DNA of 64,000 nucleotides. Source: UBA1189 sp045612065 (GTDB taxonomy: Bacteria > Bacteroidota > Bacteroidia > Bacteroidales > Bacteroidaceae). Within the stretch, counting starts at the first letter, position 1; each line of letters opens with the position of its first letter. A program made the position numbers and the translations under genes. Below the pieces are notes generated by a model. It had not been told where the DNA came from. It searched no databases and worked only from the letters and a program-made list of their open reading frames with translations. The stretch is taken from the NCBI GenBank assembly GCA_045612065.1, contig JAZKYH010000075.1, positions 62,001-126,000 of the forward strand, given 5' to 3'. Shown here piece after piece: positions 1 to 7,239 of the stretch.

Positions 1-892
1 CACGGTGTATGATGACCGTGTCGGGTAGGCTATCGGTACGCGTTTTGTAGTATCCGAGGCTGAAGTCATGTGCAAGGAGTGCGGAATGCAGCAGGTCTTC
101 GTTCCATGTGCGGTCCAAATTGGTGGGCATGTCCTCGGGACGATAGGTCTTCTTGCCTTCGTTCATAGCCTCGGGCTGAGTGATGTAACGGTCGTCGGCG
201 ATACCTCCATTCTCCGCAAGGCGCAGTTTGTCGTAGCTGTAGAGAAGATTGATGCTGTATCGGTCGCCATGGTGATATCCGTAGAGGCTGCCATCAAAGT
301 AGGCTGTTGACTGATGGTCATAGAGTCCGCGGCCAAAGAGGTAGTCTACGTTGAGGCCGAATCCCGTTCGCTTGCCGGCATTCACGCCGAAGCGTCCCTT
401 GAATCGCTCCTCGCCATTGCGTTTGTTGCCTGCACGGTAGTAGCTGATATTTGACCACGGTGACTTGGTGTTGGTGAAGAGGAATTCTTTGGGTGTGGTC
501 AAGAAAAAGTCCAGTGCATCGGTAAAGATGAATTGTCCGTCGCTCTCTCTGTTGAAGAATATGCGCGACTGGCGTGGCGAACCCATATTACCCAGGTGGT
601 TGTACTCGCCATTCATCCCGTCGGTGAAATGCAGGTTCTGGAAGTTATAAACTGCCGTGTCTGTATCAACGGGGATGATATTGCCCAAGGTGGGGTCGAC
701 GCGAAACATCTTTACATCGCGTGGCACACCTCGGTCTACCACAGTGCTGTCTCGGCTCGCACCGCGTTCTCCTCCCAAACCTTGTTGGTCGAGGGTGGTG
801 ATGCTGCCGCCTAAATTGCTCTGATCCAACTGGGCGTTGAGGTTGGTGCAGAAGCTTAGTGCGATGATGATGCTTGCGAATAGCTTGCGCAT
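1..892 (-). CDS. Putative outer-membrane porin (Porin_10-like), 3' end cut by window
   Basis: The minus-strand frame starts at ATG 892-890 and stays open to the window edge (about 297 residues seen). It opens with a signal peptide (MRKLFASIIIALSFCTNLNA) followed by a Gly/Ser/Asp-rich stretch. From about residue 75 it shows alternating aromatic and charged residues with Arg/Tyr-rich strands (for example RFGVNAGKRTGFGLNVDYL), as expected for a beta-barrel. This N-terminal half resembles the Bacteroidetes 'putative porin' family (PF14121). It probably forms an outer-membrane channel of unknown substrate. The start lies 29 bases after the stop of the small membrane gene upstream, so the three minus-strand genes here look like one operon. 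The family call comes from recalled sequence character, not a search. Confidence 0.72.
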   Translation of the reverse strand, partial: MRKLFASIIIALSFCTNLNAQLDQSNLGGSITTLDQQGLGGERGASRDSTVVDRGVPRDVKMFRVDPTLGNIIPVDTDTAVYNFQNLHFTDGMNGEYNHLGNMGSPRQSRIFFNRESDGQFIFTDALDFFLTTPKEFLFTNTKSPWSNISYYRAGNKRNGEERFKGRFGVNAGKRTGFGLNVDYLFGRGLYDHQSTAYFDGSLYGYHHGDRYSINLLYSYDKLRLAENGGIADDRYITQPEAMNEGKKTYRPEDMPTNLDRTWNEDLLHSALLAHDFSLGYYKTRTDSLPDTVIIHR

Positions 893-921
893 AGGGTATT
901 CTTTTCCCTTGTTCCCTTGGG

Positions 922-1089
922 TTATCGGAAGAATCGTATAATCCACTCAGCCACCTTGATTGCCATCGATACGAAGCATACAGCAAGGAATGCTGTGCGA
1001 TCTGGGGTGGAGATGTAGAGAATCAAAGCAACAAGGCATCCTATAAGGAAGAGGTTGTTGAGGAGGTGGCGTAATTGGTTGCGGTTCAT
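922..1089 (-). CDS. Small membrane protein, 55 aa
   Basis: Too short for most gene tracks but well supported. Its ATG (1089-1087) overlaps the TGA (1088-1086) of the DUF4468 gene in the ATGA arrangement typical of translational coupling. The product starts MNRNQLRHLL and has two hydrophobic segments (about residues 12-26 and 34-51) separated by a short polar STPDRT turn, ending in a basic tail. This suggests a two-pass inner-membrane protein. It sits between DUF4468 and the porin. Its function is unknown. Confidence 0.7.
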   Translation of the reverse strand: MNRNQLRHLLNNLFLIGCLVALILYISTPDRTAFLAVCFVSMAIKVAEWIIRFFR

Positions 1090-1664
1090 AGTTCTTGCTG
1101 TTTTTTATCCAACACACCATTCAGCTCTGCCACCAAACCATCGAAGAAGTCGATGGTGCCCTTGCGGAACTTACCCTGCTCTTTGAGCAGTCTGTCGCCC
1201 TTCTTGTTGAATGCTTGCTCGTCGGTGATGAACTCCTCGGCGCTGAATCTGAGGCCTCCCTCGCGTTCCTCTTCGTACCAGTAGTTAATGCGGGTCAGTT
1301 TGATGGTAGCTCCGTGCTCGGTGCACAATATCTCTACCCAGTAGTTGATGCGTGTGCGGTCAAGCACAAAGAAACGATTGGTGAAAACCAAATACTCCTC
1401 TGCAGTCAGACTGATGGTGTGGTTGGTGCCATCCTCAGAGGTGAACTTTGAGACGATGACGTTAGGCTTGTTGAATCGTTGCTGAGCCCATTCGTAAACG
1501 CGGTCATAGTCAGTCTCCAAGTTCCAATGGGTGGAAACGGTCTCCTGAAATGTTACACGTCCATTTACTACGGGTACGTTACCCTTATCGTAGCGGGTCT
1601 CTACTTGTGCCCATGCCATCACGATGCTGAGGCAAAGGGCTATTGACATTAATGTTCTTTTCAT
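1086..1664 (-). CDS. DUF4468-like secreted protein
   Basis: The product is 192 aa. An open frame extends upstream to 1727, but ATG 1664 is preferred because it begins a clear signal peptide (MKRTLMSIALCLSIVMAWAQ) and follows a good promoter -7 box at 1690-1697. The mature part (VETRYDKGNVPVVNGRVTF, later ATIKLTRINYWYEEER) has the mixed alpha/beta pattern of Bacteroidetes DUF4468 proteins, which carry a TBP-like fold and no known activity. It is the first gene of a minus-strand operon with the small membrane protein and the porin, so a role in the cell envelope is plausible (inference). Confidence 0.72.
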   Translation of the reverse strand: MKRTLMSIALCLSIVMAWAQVETRYDKGNVPVVNGRVTFQETVSTHWNLETDYDRVYEWAQQRFNKPNVIVSKFTSEDGTNHTISLTAEEYLVFTNRFFVLDRTRINYWVEILCTEHGATIKLTRINYWYEEEREGGLRFSAEEFITDEQAFNKKGDRLLKEQGKFRKGTIDFFDGLVAELNGVLDKKQQEL

Positions 1665-1689
1665 TATTGTAATAGTATGTTTATCATCG

Positions 1690-1721
1690 CAAAGGTACGA
1701 ATAAGCGAGCGAAATGCCAAA
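1690..1721 (-). promoter_or_regulatory. Bacteroidetes-type promoter for the DUF4468 operon
   Basis: Read on the minus strand: TTTG (1721-1718), 20-nt spacer, TACCTTTG (1697-1690). This matches the TTTG / TAnnTTTG consensus of the Bacteroidetes primary sigma factor. The -7 box ends 25 nt before the chosen ATG. Confidence 0.75.
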
Positions 1722-1723
1722 TC

Positions 1724-1842
1724 TCAACGAGCGAATGTAGAGAAAACTTGTTTGCTCTATGCTGAGCGAGGCAGAGATTCAACAAAGTTAAGTTTTACTT
1801 GAACAAATTTCAACGAGCGAATATAGGGAAAGCTTGTTTGCT
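1724..1842. repeat. Pair of 33-bp direct repeats
   Basis: Positions 1724-1756 and 1810-1842 match at 30 of 33 bases. They start TCAACGAGCGAA and end CTTGTTTGCT. The second copy starts 86 bp after the first. A further CGAGCGAA occurs at 1706-1713, exactly 22 bp before the one in copy 1. The pair lies upstream of the DUF4468 promoter in a stretch without genes. The function is unknown. Confidence 0.7.
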
Positions 1843-2085
1843 TTTCTTAGGACAGTCTTCCTTATGTTAATGTTTTATCGCACCTTCCTCCGCTTTCTGC
1901 CGCACCTGCCTCATCCTCTTGCCGTAGGTGCCTCCCTTTCTTGTCGCAGGTGCCATAATTAGGTGTGGTGCCATGAGGTCTTTGAGGCGCGTCTTTGTTC
2001 ATTTCGCAAAAGTTCCATAGTCCCCAAAGTTTATAGGTTTTACTTCTTTTCTATCCATAAGTGTGTTTGTTTCAAAATAAAATAC
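1843..2085. other. Non-coding spacer with short GC-rich repeats
   Basis: No convincing gene. At about 1899-1955 there are three near copies of a GCCGCACCTGCC-like dodecamer in alternating orientation (gccgcacctgcc, gccgtaggtgcc, gtcgcaggtgcc). Otherwise nothing was recognised. Confidence 0.5.
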
Positions 2086-2093
2086 TACTTTTG
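2086..2093 (+). promoter_or_regulatory. Candidate -7 box starting a long leader to the BspA-like gene
   Basis: TACTTTTG at 2086-2093, followed by GCAACATCC, fits the TAnnTTTG consensus. The nearest TTTG (2066-2069) gives a 16-nt spacer, shorter than the usual 19-21. If it is used, the transcript begins near 2098 and carries a leader of about 350 nt before the ATG at 2446. The first part of the leader would fold as CCGAGG (2100-2105) with CCTCGG (2114-2119). Confidence 0.5.
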
Positions 2094-2217
2094 CAACATC
2101 CGAGGGGAGAAATCCTCGGTCAAGAATGCGTTTCTTGCTTTATCCTACTATCACGAAATCGGCAAAATTTCAAAAGGAGGGATGAAGAGGTAGATACGCT
2201 CATTCTGTTTTGTATAT

Positions 2218-2270
2218 GTACGCGTACAGCCTCACGCTGTACTTAGCTAAGGTATACAAACAGCGTGAGG
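2218..2270 (+). promoter_or_regulatory. Mutually exclusive hairpins in the leader
   Basis: Segment 2230-2239 (CCTCACGCTG) can pair with 2261-2270 (CAGCGTGAGG), a perfect 10-bp stem. Part of the same segment is also used in a perfect 7-bp hairpin, GTACAGC (2224-2230) with GCTGTAC (2236-2242). A palindrome GTACGCGTAC lies just before (2218-2227). Two competing structures sharing one strand resemble an attenuator or switch. No poly-U run follows, so control of translation or RNA processing is as likely as termination. The role is inferred. Confidence 0.45.
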
Positions 2271-2445
2271 TATTTGTTCTTCTGTTCATTTCCTTGATGG
2301 TGTTTGCCGATACCAGTGATATGATGAGCGTGACAAGTCCTTACGCTTTTCTTGTATCTGTAACCAAACACATAACCGCTGACTTTGGAGGACTTATAGC
2401 TAATAGTTGAGAAGAACTAATTATTAACTTATAAATCTACCAATC

Positions 2446-4803
2446 ATGCGACAAATGAAAAAACTTCTGCTAATGGCGTTATTGCTGCTATGTAGCATCT
2501 CAATGAATGCCAAAATTATTGCTTCGGGTACATGTGGAGCAAATCTTACATGGGAACTTAGTGATGAAGGTTTGTTGAGAATAAGCGGCGTAGGTGAAAT
2601 GTTTGATTATTATTGTCAAGGTAATGAAGATAGACCTTGGGGTGGCTTAGAAAAATTCATTAAAACCATATATATAGAACCTACAGTCACTTCAATAGGA
2701 CTATACGCATTTATGTATTGTGACAATCTAACTTCTGTAACTATTCCTGAAAGTGTGAAAAGTATAGCATCGTTTGCTTTTGAGGAGTGTAGCAGTTTGT
2801 CATCCATAACCATCCCTAATGGCGTAGAGGCTATTGCTCGTTGGACTTTCGCAGGTTGTAGTAGTCTTTCCTCTATTACTGTCTCTCAAAATCTTAAATT
2901 CATCGGTGATGGAGCTTTACAGGGAACAGCATGGTATGATAGCCAACCTAATGGATTAGTATATCTTGGCAACGTTCTTTACGGATATAAGGGAGAAATG
3001 CCCGAAAACGCTCATATTGTGGTAAGAGAAGGGACGGTAGCTATAACGGGAGGAGCCTTTGAGAATTGTACCAATCTTACTTCTATAACCATTCCTAAAA
3101 GTGTTACAGATATTGGAGCTAATGCTTTTCAAGGTACAGCATGGTACGAAAACCAACCTGATGGACTCATATATATCAACAATATTCTTTACAAATATAA
3201 GGGTGCGATGCCAGAAGATACGCACATCGAAGTGAAGGATGGTACAATAAGTATTAGTGGCTATGCTTTCTTAGGCTGTAATAATCTTACCTCAATTACT
3301 ATTCCTGAGGGGATAGTTTCAATTGGTATTGGAGCCTTTGATAACTGTAGCAACCTTACAGCACTCACCATACCAGAAACTGTTGTCAGGGTTGGCAGCA
3401 TGGCTTTTTCGGATTGTAGCAGTCTTGAATCTATCATTATTCCTAAGAATGTGAAATATATTGGAATCAATTCTTTTATTCGTTGTAGTGGCCTTACATC
3501 TATTGAAGTAGTGGTGGACAATCCTGTATATGATTCACGTGATGAATGCAATGCTATTGTGAGGACAAATAGCAATACTTTGATTCGTGGTTGCACTTCA
3601 ACCATAATACCAAAGTCTGTTAATTCTATTGCTATAGCGGCTTTTGAAAGTTGTGGATTCGAGTCCATTAAGATTCCTGAAGGTGTCACCACTATAGGTT
3701 TTCAAGCATTCGCATACTGTAAAAACCTTGTCTCTATTGTTTTTCCTGAAAGTGTTATTGATGTCAGTTGGTGGTTTATTGATAATTTTGATAATGATAA
3801 TGGAACGATATGGTATAAAAATCTGCCAGAGGGCGTAATTTATATTGGTAAAGTCGCCTATGGTTACAAGGGGAAGATGCCAGAAAATACTCACATAGAT
3901 ATAAAGGAAGGTACTATGAGACTCGCATCAACATACTTTAGGAATTCCAATCTTCGGTCTATCAATCTTCCAACGAGTATTATGTACATAGAGAACCATG
4001 TCTTTTGGGGGTGCAAAAACCTCGCTTCCATAACGTGTGAAGCTATAGTTCCGCCTACTATTAAATCCAAAACTTTTGAGGGAGTAGACAAATCCATCCC
4101 CGTATGCGTGCCTGCTTCTTCTGTAGCAGCTTACCAATCTGCGCCATTTTGGAATGAGTTTACCAATATCCAACCTATTACTAAAGAATTCACTCTTACC
4201 GTATCTTCTGCAGGCTATGCAACCATGTACCTTGACTATGCCGTAGAGATTCCTAAGAATGCTGAGGTATACATCGCCACAAGCGTAGAAGATGATAGAT
4301 TGAAGATGACTCGAGTGACAGGTGTGCTCCCTGCGAATACAGGTGTTATCGTAAGAGCTAAGGCGGGAACGTATACCTTTATTGAATCAACGGATACTCC
4401 AGCCAATGTGGAGGGTAATCTGCTGAGTGGTACGGCTGAAGCCACCTACATCACCGCAGAGTCGGGATACCGTTACTATGTGTTGTCGCAGAAAGAAGGT
4501 ATGGTAGGCATGTATCGCCCCAAACTCACCGATGGGCGGTTCCTCAACAATGCTAATAAGGCTTACCTGCGACTTGAGTCGGATGACCTCGGTATTTTTG
4601 ATGATGAGACGAACACCGAGGACGAGGGTGGCCAGCTCAGCAATCGCCTGCGCTTCGACTTTGGCGGCACGACAGAAATAGAACAGACAACAGTCGACGG
4701 CGGGCAGACAATGGTTATCTACGACCTCACCGGTCGTCGTGTTGCCGATACTGAAGGGCTCAAGGGTGTGTACATCGTGGGTGGCAAAAAAGTAATCTTC
4801 TAA
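2446..4803 (+). CDS. BspA-like leucine-rich-repeat secreted protein
   Basis: The product is 785 aa. A signal peptide (MRQMKKLLLMALLLLCSISMNA) leads; the start may be ATG 2446 or ATG 2455. Residues about 60-560 are a run of LRR_5 (BspA-type) repeats with motifs such as LTSITIPKSVTDIGANAF and CSSLSSITIP, interspersed with longer linkers of the form YGYKGEMPEN. BspA-type surface proteins bind host or microbial ligands; the ligand here is unknown. From about residue 581 a distinct module begins (LTVSSAGYATMYLD) that is shared with the secreted protein at 49247-51979. It ends in a tail (VIYDLTGRRV...GVYIVGGKKVIF) typical of type IX secretion sorting signals. A rho-independent terminator follows. 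Confidence 0.88.
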   Translation: MRQMKKLLLMALLLLCSISMNAKIIASGTCGANLTWELSDEGLLRISGVGEMFDYYCQGNEDRPWGGLEKFIKTIYIEPTVTSIGLYAFMYCDNLTSVTIPESVKSIASFAFEECSSLSSITIPNGVEAIARWTFAGCSSLSSITVSQNLKFIGDGALQGTAWYDSQPNGLVYLGNVLYGYKGEMPENAHIVVREGTVAITGGAFENCTNLTSITIPKSVTDIGANAFQGTAWYENQPDGLIYINNILYKYKGAMPEDTHIEVKDGTISISGYAFLGCNNLTSITIPEGIVSIGIGAFDNCSNLTALTIPETVVRVGSMAFSDCSSLESIIIPKNVKYIGINSFIRCSGLTSIEVVVDNPVYDSRDECNAIVRTNSNTLIRGCTSTIIPKSVNSIAIAAFESCGFESIKIPEGVTTIGFQAFAYCKNLVSIVFPESVIDVSWWFIDNFDNDNGTIWYKNLPEGVIYIGKVAYGYKGKMPENTHIDIKEGTMRLASTYFRNSNLRSINLPTSIMYIENHVFWGCKNLASITCEAIVPPTIKSKTFEGVDKSIPVCVPASSVAAYQSAPFWNEFTNIQPITKEFTLTVSSAGYATMYLDYAVEIPKNAEVYIATSVEDDRLKMTRVTGVLPANTGVIVRAKAGTYTFIESTDTPANVEGNLLSGTAEATYITAESGYRYYVLSQKEGMVGMYRPKLTDGRFLNNANKAYLRLESDDLGIFDDETNTEDEGGQLSNRLRFDFGGTTEIEQTTVDGGQTMVIYDLTGRRVADTEGLKGVYIVGGKKVIF

Positions 4804-4823
4804 CAACTGCGATAACGAATGCG

Positions 4824-4853
4824 AGGCGGCTCCTATGGGGCCGCTTTGTTTTT
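4824..4853 (+). terminator. Terminator after the BspA-like gene
   Basis: AGGCGGC (4824-4830) pairs with GCCGCTT (4840-4846), followed by TGTTTTT. A second hairpin, TTTTGGCCTC with GAGGCCAAAA (4850-4878), follows directly and has A/T runs on both sides. Confidence 0.75.
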
Positions 4854-4893
4854 GGCCTCTGCGATGTGGAGGCCAAAACTTTCGCTTCCATTC

Positions 4894-4925
4894 TTTGGAA
4901 CTTTCCGCCCTATCCATTATCTTTG
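4894..4925 (+). promoter_or_regulatory. Promoter for the Pif1-like helicase
   Basis: TTTG (4894-4897), 20-nt spacer, TATCTTTG (4918-4925). The ATG lies 30 nt downstream at 4955. Confidence 0.75.
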
Positions 4926-4954
4926 TTTGGACAAAGAGATGAGTACTTGAACGT

Positions 4955-7150
4955 ATGAGCAGGGAAAAAAGTAATGAGCAGTTGGACCTCGCGTGGAAGT
5001 TTGTGGAGCGCACGGGAGTAAACGTATTCCTCACGGGTAAGGCGGGCACGGGTAAGACTACCTTCTTGCGTCGTCTTAAGGAGCGTTCGCCCAAGCGTAT
5101 GGTGGTGGTAGCGCCTACGGGTGTGGCGGCAATCAACGCTGGCGGTGTCACCATACACTCGTTCTTTCAGTTCCCCTTGGCGCCTTATATCCCTGGTGGC
5201 TCGTTCAATACGAAGGATGAGAAATACCGTTTCAGCAAGGAGAAGAAGAATATCATCCGTACGCTCGACCTTCTCGTCATTGATGAGATATCCATGGTGC
5301 GTGCCGACCTCCTCGACCAGATTGATGCCGTGTTGCGCCTTCACAAAGACCGTCACCGCCCCTTTGGTGGTGTGCAGCTGCTCATGATTGGAGACCTCAG
5401 CCAGTTGGCTCCTGTGGTCAAGGATAGCGAGTGGACACTCTTGCGAGAGTATTACCGCACGCCCTATTTCTTCGGTAGCCATGCCTTGCAACAGACACAG
5501 CACGTGACCATAGAACTCACGCACGTTTACCGCCAAACCGACCAAATTTTTATCAATATTCTCAACGAAGTGCGTGAGAACCGTCTTACGGCCGAGAGCC
5601 TCGCACGGCTGAATGGTCGGGTAGTGGAAAGTGGAAAGATGATGGCTGAAGGTTTCCGTCCGGAGGATAATTGTGATCTTTCATCTCTCAACTTTCCACT
5701 TGACTCCGACGGTACCATCCGCCTCACCACCCACAACGCTACAGCTAACCGCTATAATGAGGAGCGTATGGATGCGCTCAAGAGCGTGCGCTTCTCTTAT
5801 AAAGCCGAGGTTACGGGTACCTTCCCCGAGTCGTCATACCCAGCCGAGGAGAAGCTCATACTCAAGAAGGGGTGTCAGGTGATGTTCCTCAAGAACGACT
5901 CGCAGGGCTCGCGCTATTACAATGGGAAACTGGGTGTCATCAGTGCCATCGATGCCGAGCACATCCGGGTACGTGGCATCGATGATGGAGAGGAGATTGA
6001 GGTGGAACCCGACGTGTGGACCAATGCCCGCTATGTCATCGACAAGGAGACCAAGGAGATACGCGAAGAGATTGAAGGCGAGTTTCGCCAATATCCCCTG
6101 CGTTTGGCGTGGGCCATCACCGTGCACAAGAGTCAGGGACTCACGTTCGACCGCGCTGTGCTTGATGTCAATGCAGCTTTTGCGGCAGGGCAGGTGTATG
6201 TGGCTCTCAGTCGTTGTCGCTCCTTGGAGGGTTTGGTGCTTACCGCTCCTCTGTTGCCCTCGTCGGTAAGGACCGATACCTTGGTGACCGACTACATGAA
6301 TGTAGAGCTGGAGCAGGCACAGCACACGGCAGGGCATCTGTTGACTTTGGAGCGAGACTATTACCTCGCGATGCTAACCGAACTGTTCAACTTCAAGATG
6401 CTTGAAGCGGACTTTCACCGTATGTTACGCCTCATCGACGAGCACCTCTACAAGGTATACCCCCTGTTGCTGAAAGAGTATAAACAAGCCGATGAACGCA
6501 TGGCGAAGGAGATTACAACCGTCTCAACCACCTTTTATCGCCAATATGCTACCTTGGTAATGGAGTCGGCCGACTATGCCACCGATGAACTTCTTGCCGA
6601 GCGTATAGGTAAGGCTGCCGGCTATTTCAAGGATAAACTTGATGAACTTCTCCGTCCTCTCATCGAGCGTGCTGCTCTTGATAGTGACAATAAGGATGTC
6701 AAGGAACGCCTCACTGAAGCTACCTATAACCTACAACAGTCATTCGCCCAAAAGCATTATCTGCTTACTCGTGTCATTGCTGACGGATTCAGTGTATCAG
6801 CCTATCTGAAAGACAAGGCTGTAGGCCTGCTCAATGCCGAGCAGCCTGCCAAGCGTAAGAAGAATAGTAAAGCGCAGGAGAAGATTGAGGTGGACCGTAA
6901 CTCCGATATTCGGCATCCGCGTCTTTTCCATCGCCTTCGTGCATGGCGCAACGAACGTGCCGAGGAATTGGGACGTCCTGTCTATGGGGTGCTTACCCAA
7001 AAGGCTCTCATTGGCATCACTAACGAACTTCCCATCAGTGGGCGAGAGCTGCTTCGTATGCCGGGGTTCGGAAAGAAATCATTGGAAATGTTTGGCCGTG
7101 AAATCCTCGCTATCGTGCAAGAATATCTTGATGATGGCATGCAGCCGTGA
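4955..7150 (+). CDS. Pif1-like superfamily 1B DNA helicase with C-terminal HRDC domain
   Basis: The product is 731 aa. Walker A GKAGTGKTT is at residues about 27-35 and Walker B LLVIDEISMV at about 107. The C-terminal helicase lobe (AWAITVHKSQGLTFD, then VYVALSRCRSLEGL) is at about 383-430. The last 85 residues (FHRLRAWRNERAEELGRP...MPGFGKKSLEMFG) form an HRDC nucleic-acid-binding domain. The protein probably unwinds DNA 5' to 3' in repair or replication-fork processing. Odd: residues about 224-250 come from a 79-bp insertion bounded by inverted heptanucleotide repeats (5623-5701), lying just before the conserved LTTHNATANRYNEER block. It is transcribed alone from its own promoter and is followed by the DUF2156-GNAT gene. 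Confidence 0.88.
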   Translation: MSREKSNEQLDLAWKFVERTGVNVFLTGKAGTGKTTFLRRLKERSPKRMVVVAPTGVAAINAGGVTIHSFFQFPLAPYIPGGSFNTKDEKYRFSKEKKNIIRTLDLLVIDEISMVRADLLDQIDAVLRLHKDRHRPFGGVQLLMIGDLSQLAPVVKDSEWTLLREYYRTPYFFGSHALQQTQHVTIELTHVYRQTDQIFINILNEVRENRLTAESLARLNGRVVESGKMMAEGFRPEDNCDLSSLNFPLDSDGTIRLTTHNATANRYNEERMDALKSVRFSYKAEVTGTFPESSYPAEEKLILKKGCQVMFLKNDSQGSRYYNGKLGVISAIDAEHIRVRGIDDGEEIEVEPDVWTNARYVIDKETKEIREEIEGEFRQYPLRLAWAITVHKSQGLTFDRAVLDVNAAFAAGQVYVALSRCRSLEGLVLTAPLLPSSVRTDTLVTDYMNVELEQAQHTAGHLLTLERDYYLAMLTELFNFKMLEADFHRMLRLIDEHLYKVYPLLLKEYKQADERMAKEITTVSTTFYRQYATLVMESADYATDELLAERIGKAAGYFKDKLDELLRPLIERAALDSDNKDVKERLTEATYNLQQSFAQKHYLLTRVIADGFSVSAYLKDKAVGLLNAEQPAKRKKNSKAQEKIEVDRNSDIRHPRLFHRLRAWRNERAEELGRPVYGVLTQKALIGITNELPISGRELLRMPGFGKKSLEMFGREILAIVQEYLDDGMQP
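5623..5701 (+). repeat. Heptad-repeat element inside the helicase gene
   Basis: The left side reads AGTGGAA twice, then AGATGAT (5623-5643). The right side (5676-5701) is made of the same heptads in inverted orientation (ACTTTCCACTT, TCTTTCATC). The core between them contains TTCCGTCCGGAGGAT. The element reads in frame through the host gene. Confidence 0.65.
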
Positions 7151-7174
7151 ATATTGAGTCCTCTTTCTTTTTTT

Positions 7175-7214
7175 GTTAAATGTTGGGATAATCCAAGAGG
7201 AAATAGTACCTTTG
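7175..7214 (+). promoter_or_regulatory. 40-bp promoter module, copy 1
   Basis: This contains a -33 TTG (7183-7185), a 21-nt spacer and TACCTTTG (7207-7214). The block matches 39598-39637 upstream of metY at 35 of 40 positions, with the same length. It includes GGATAATCC, a near-perfect dyad placed just after the -33 box. It drives the gene starting at 7240. Confidence 0.75.
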
Positions 7215-7239
7215 AACGTTTAATTTAGAACGATTGACG

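Noticed and set aside
2210..2410. 66-codon frame in the leader of the BspA-like gene
   Set aside because: Begins inside the inverted-repeat region, has no family and no promoter of its own. A leader peptide cannot be excluded but is not supported.
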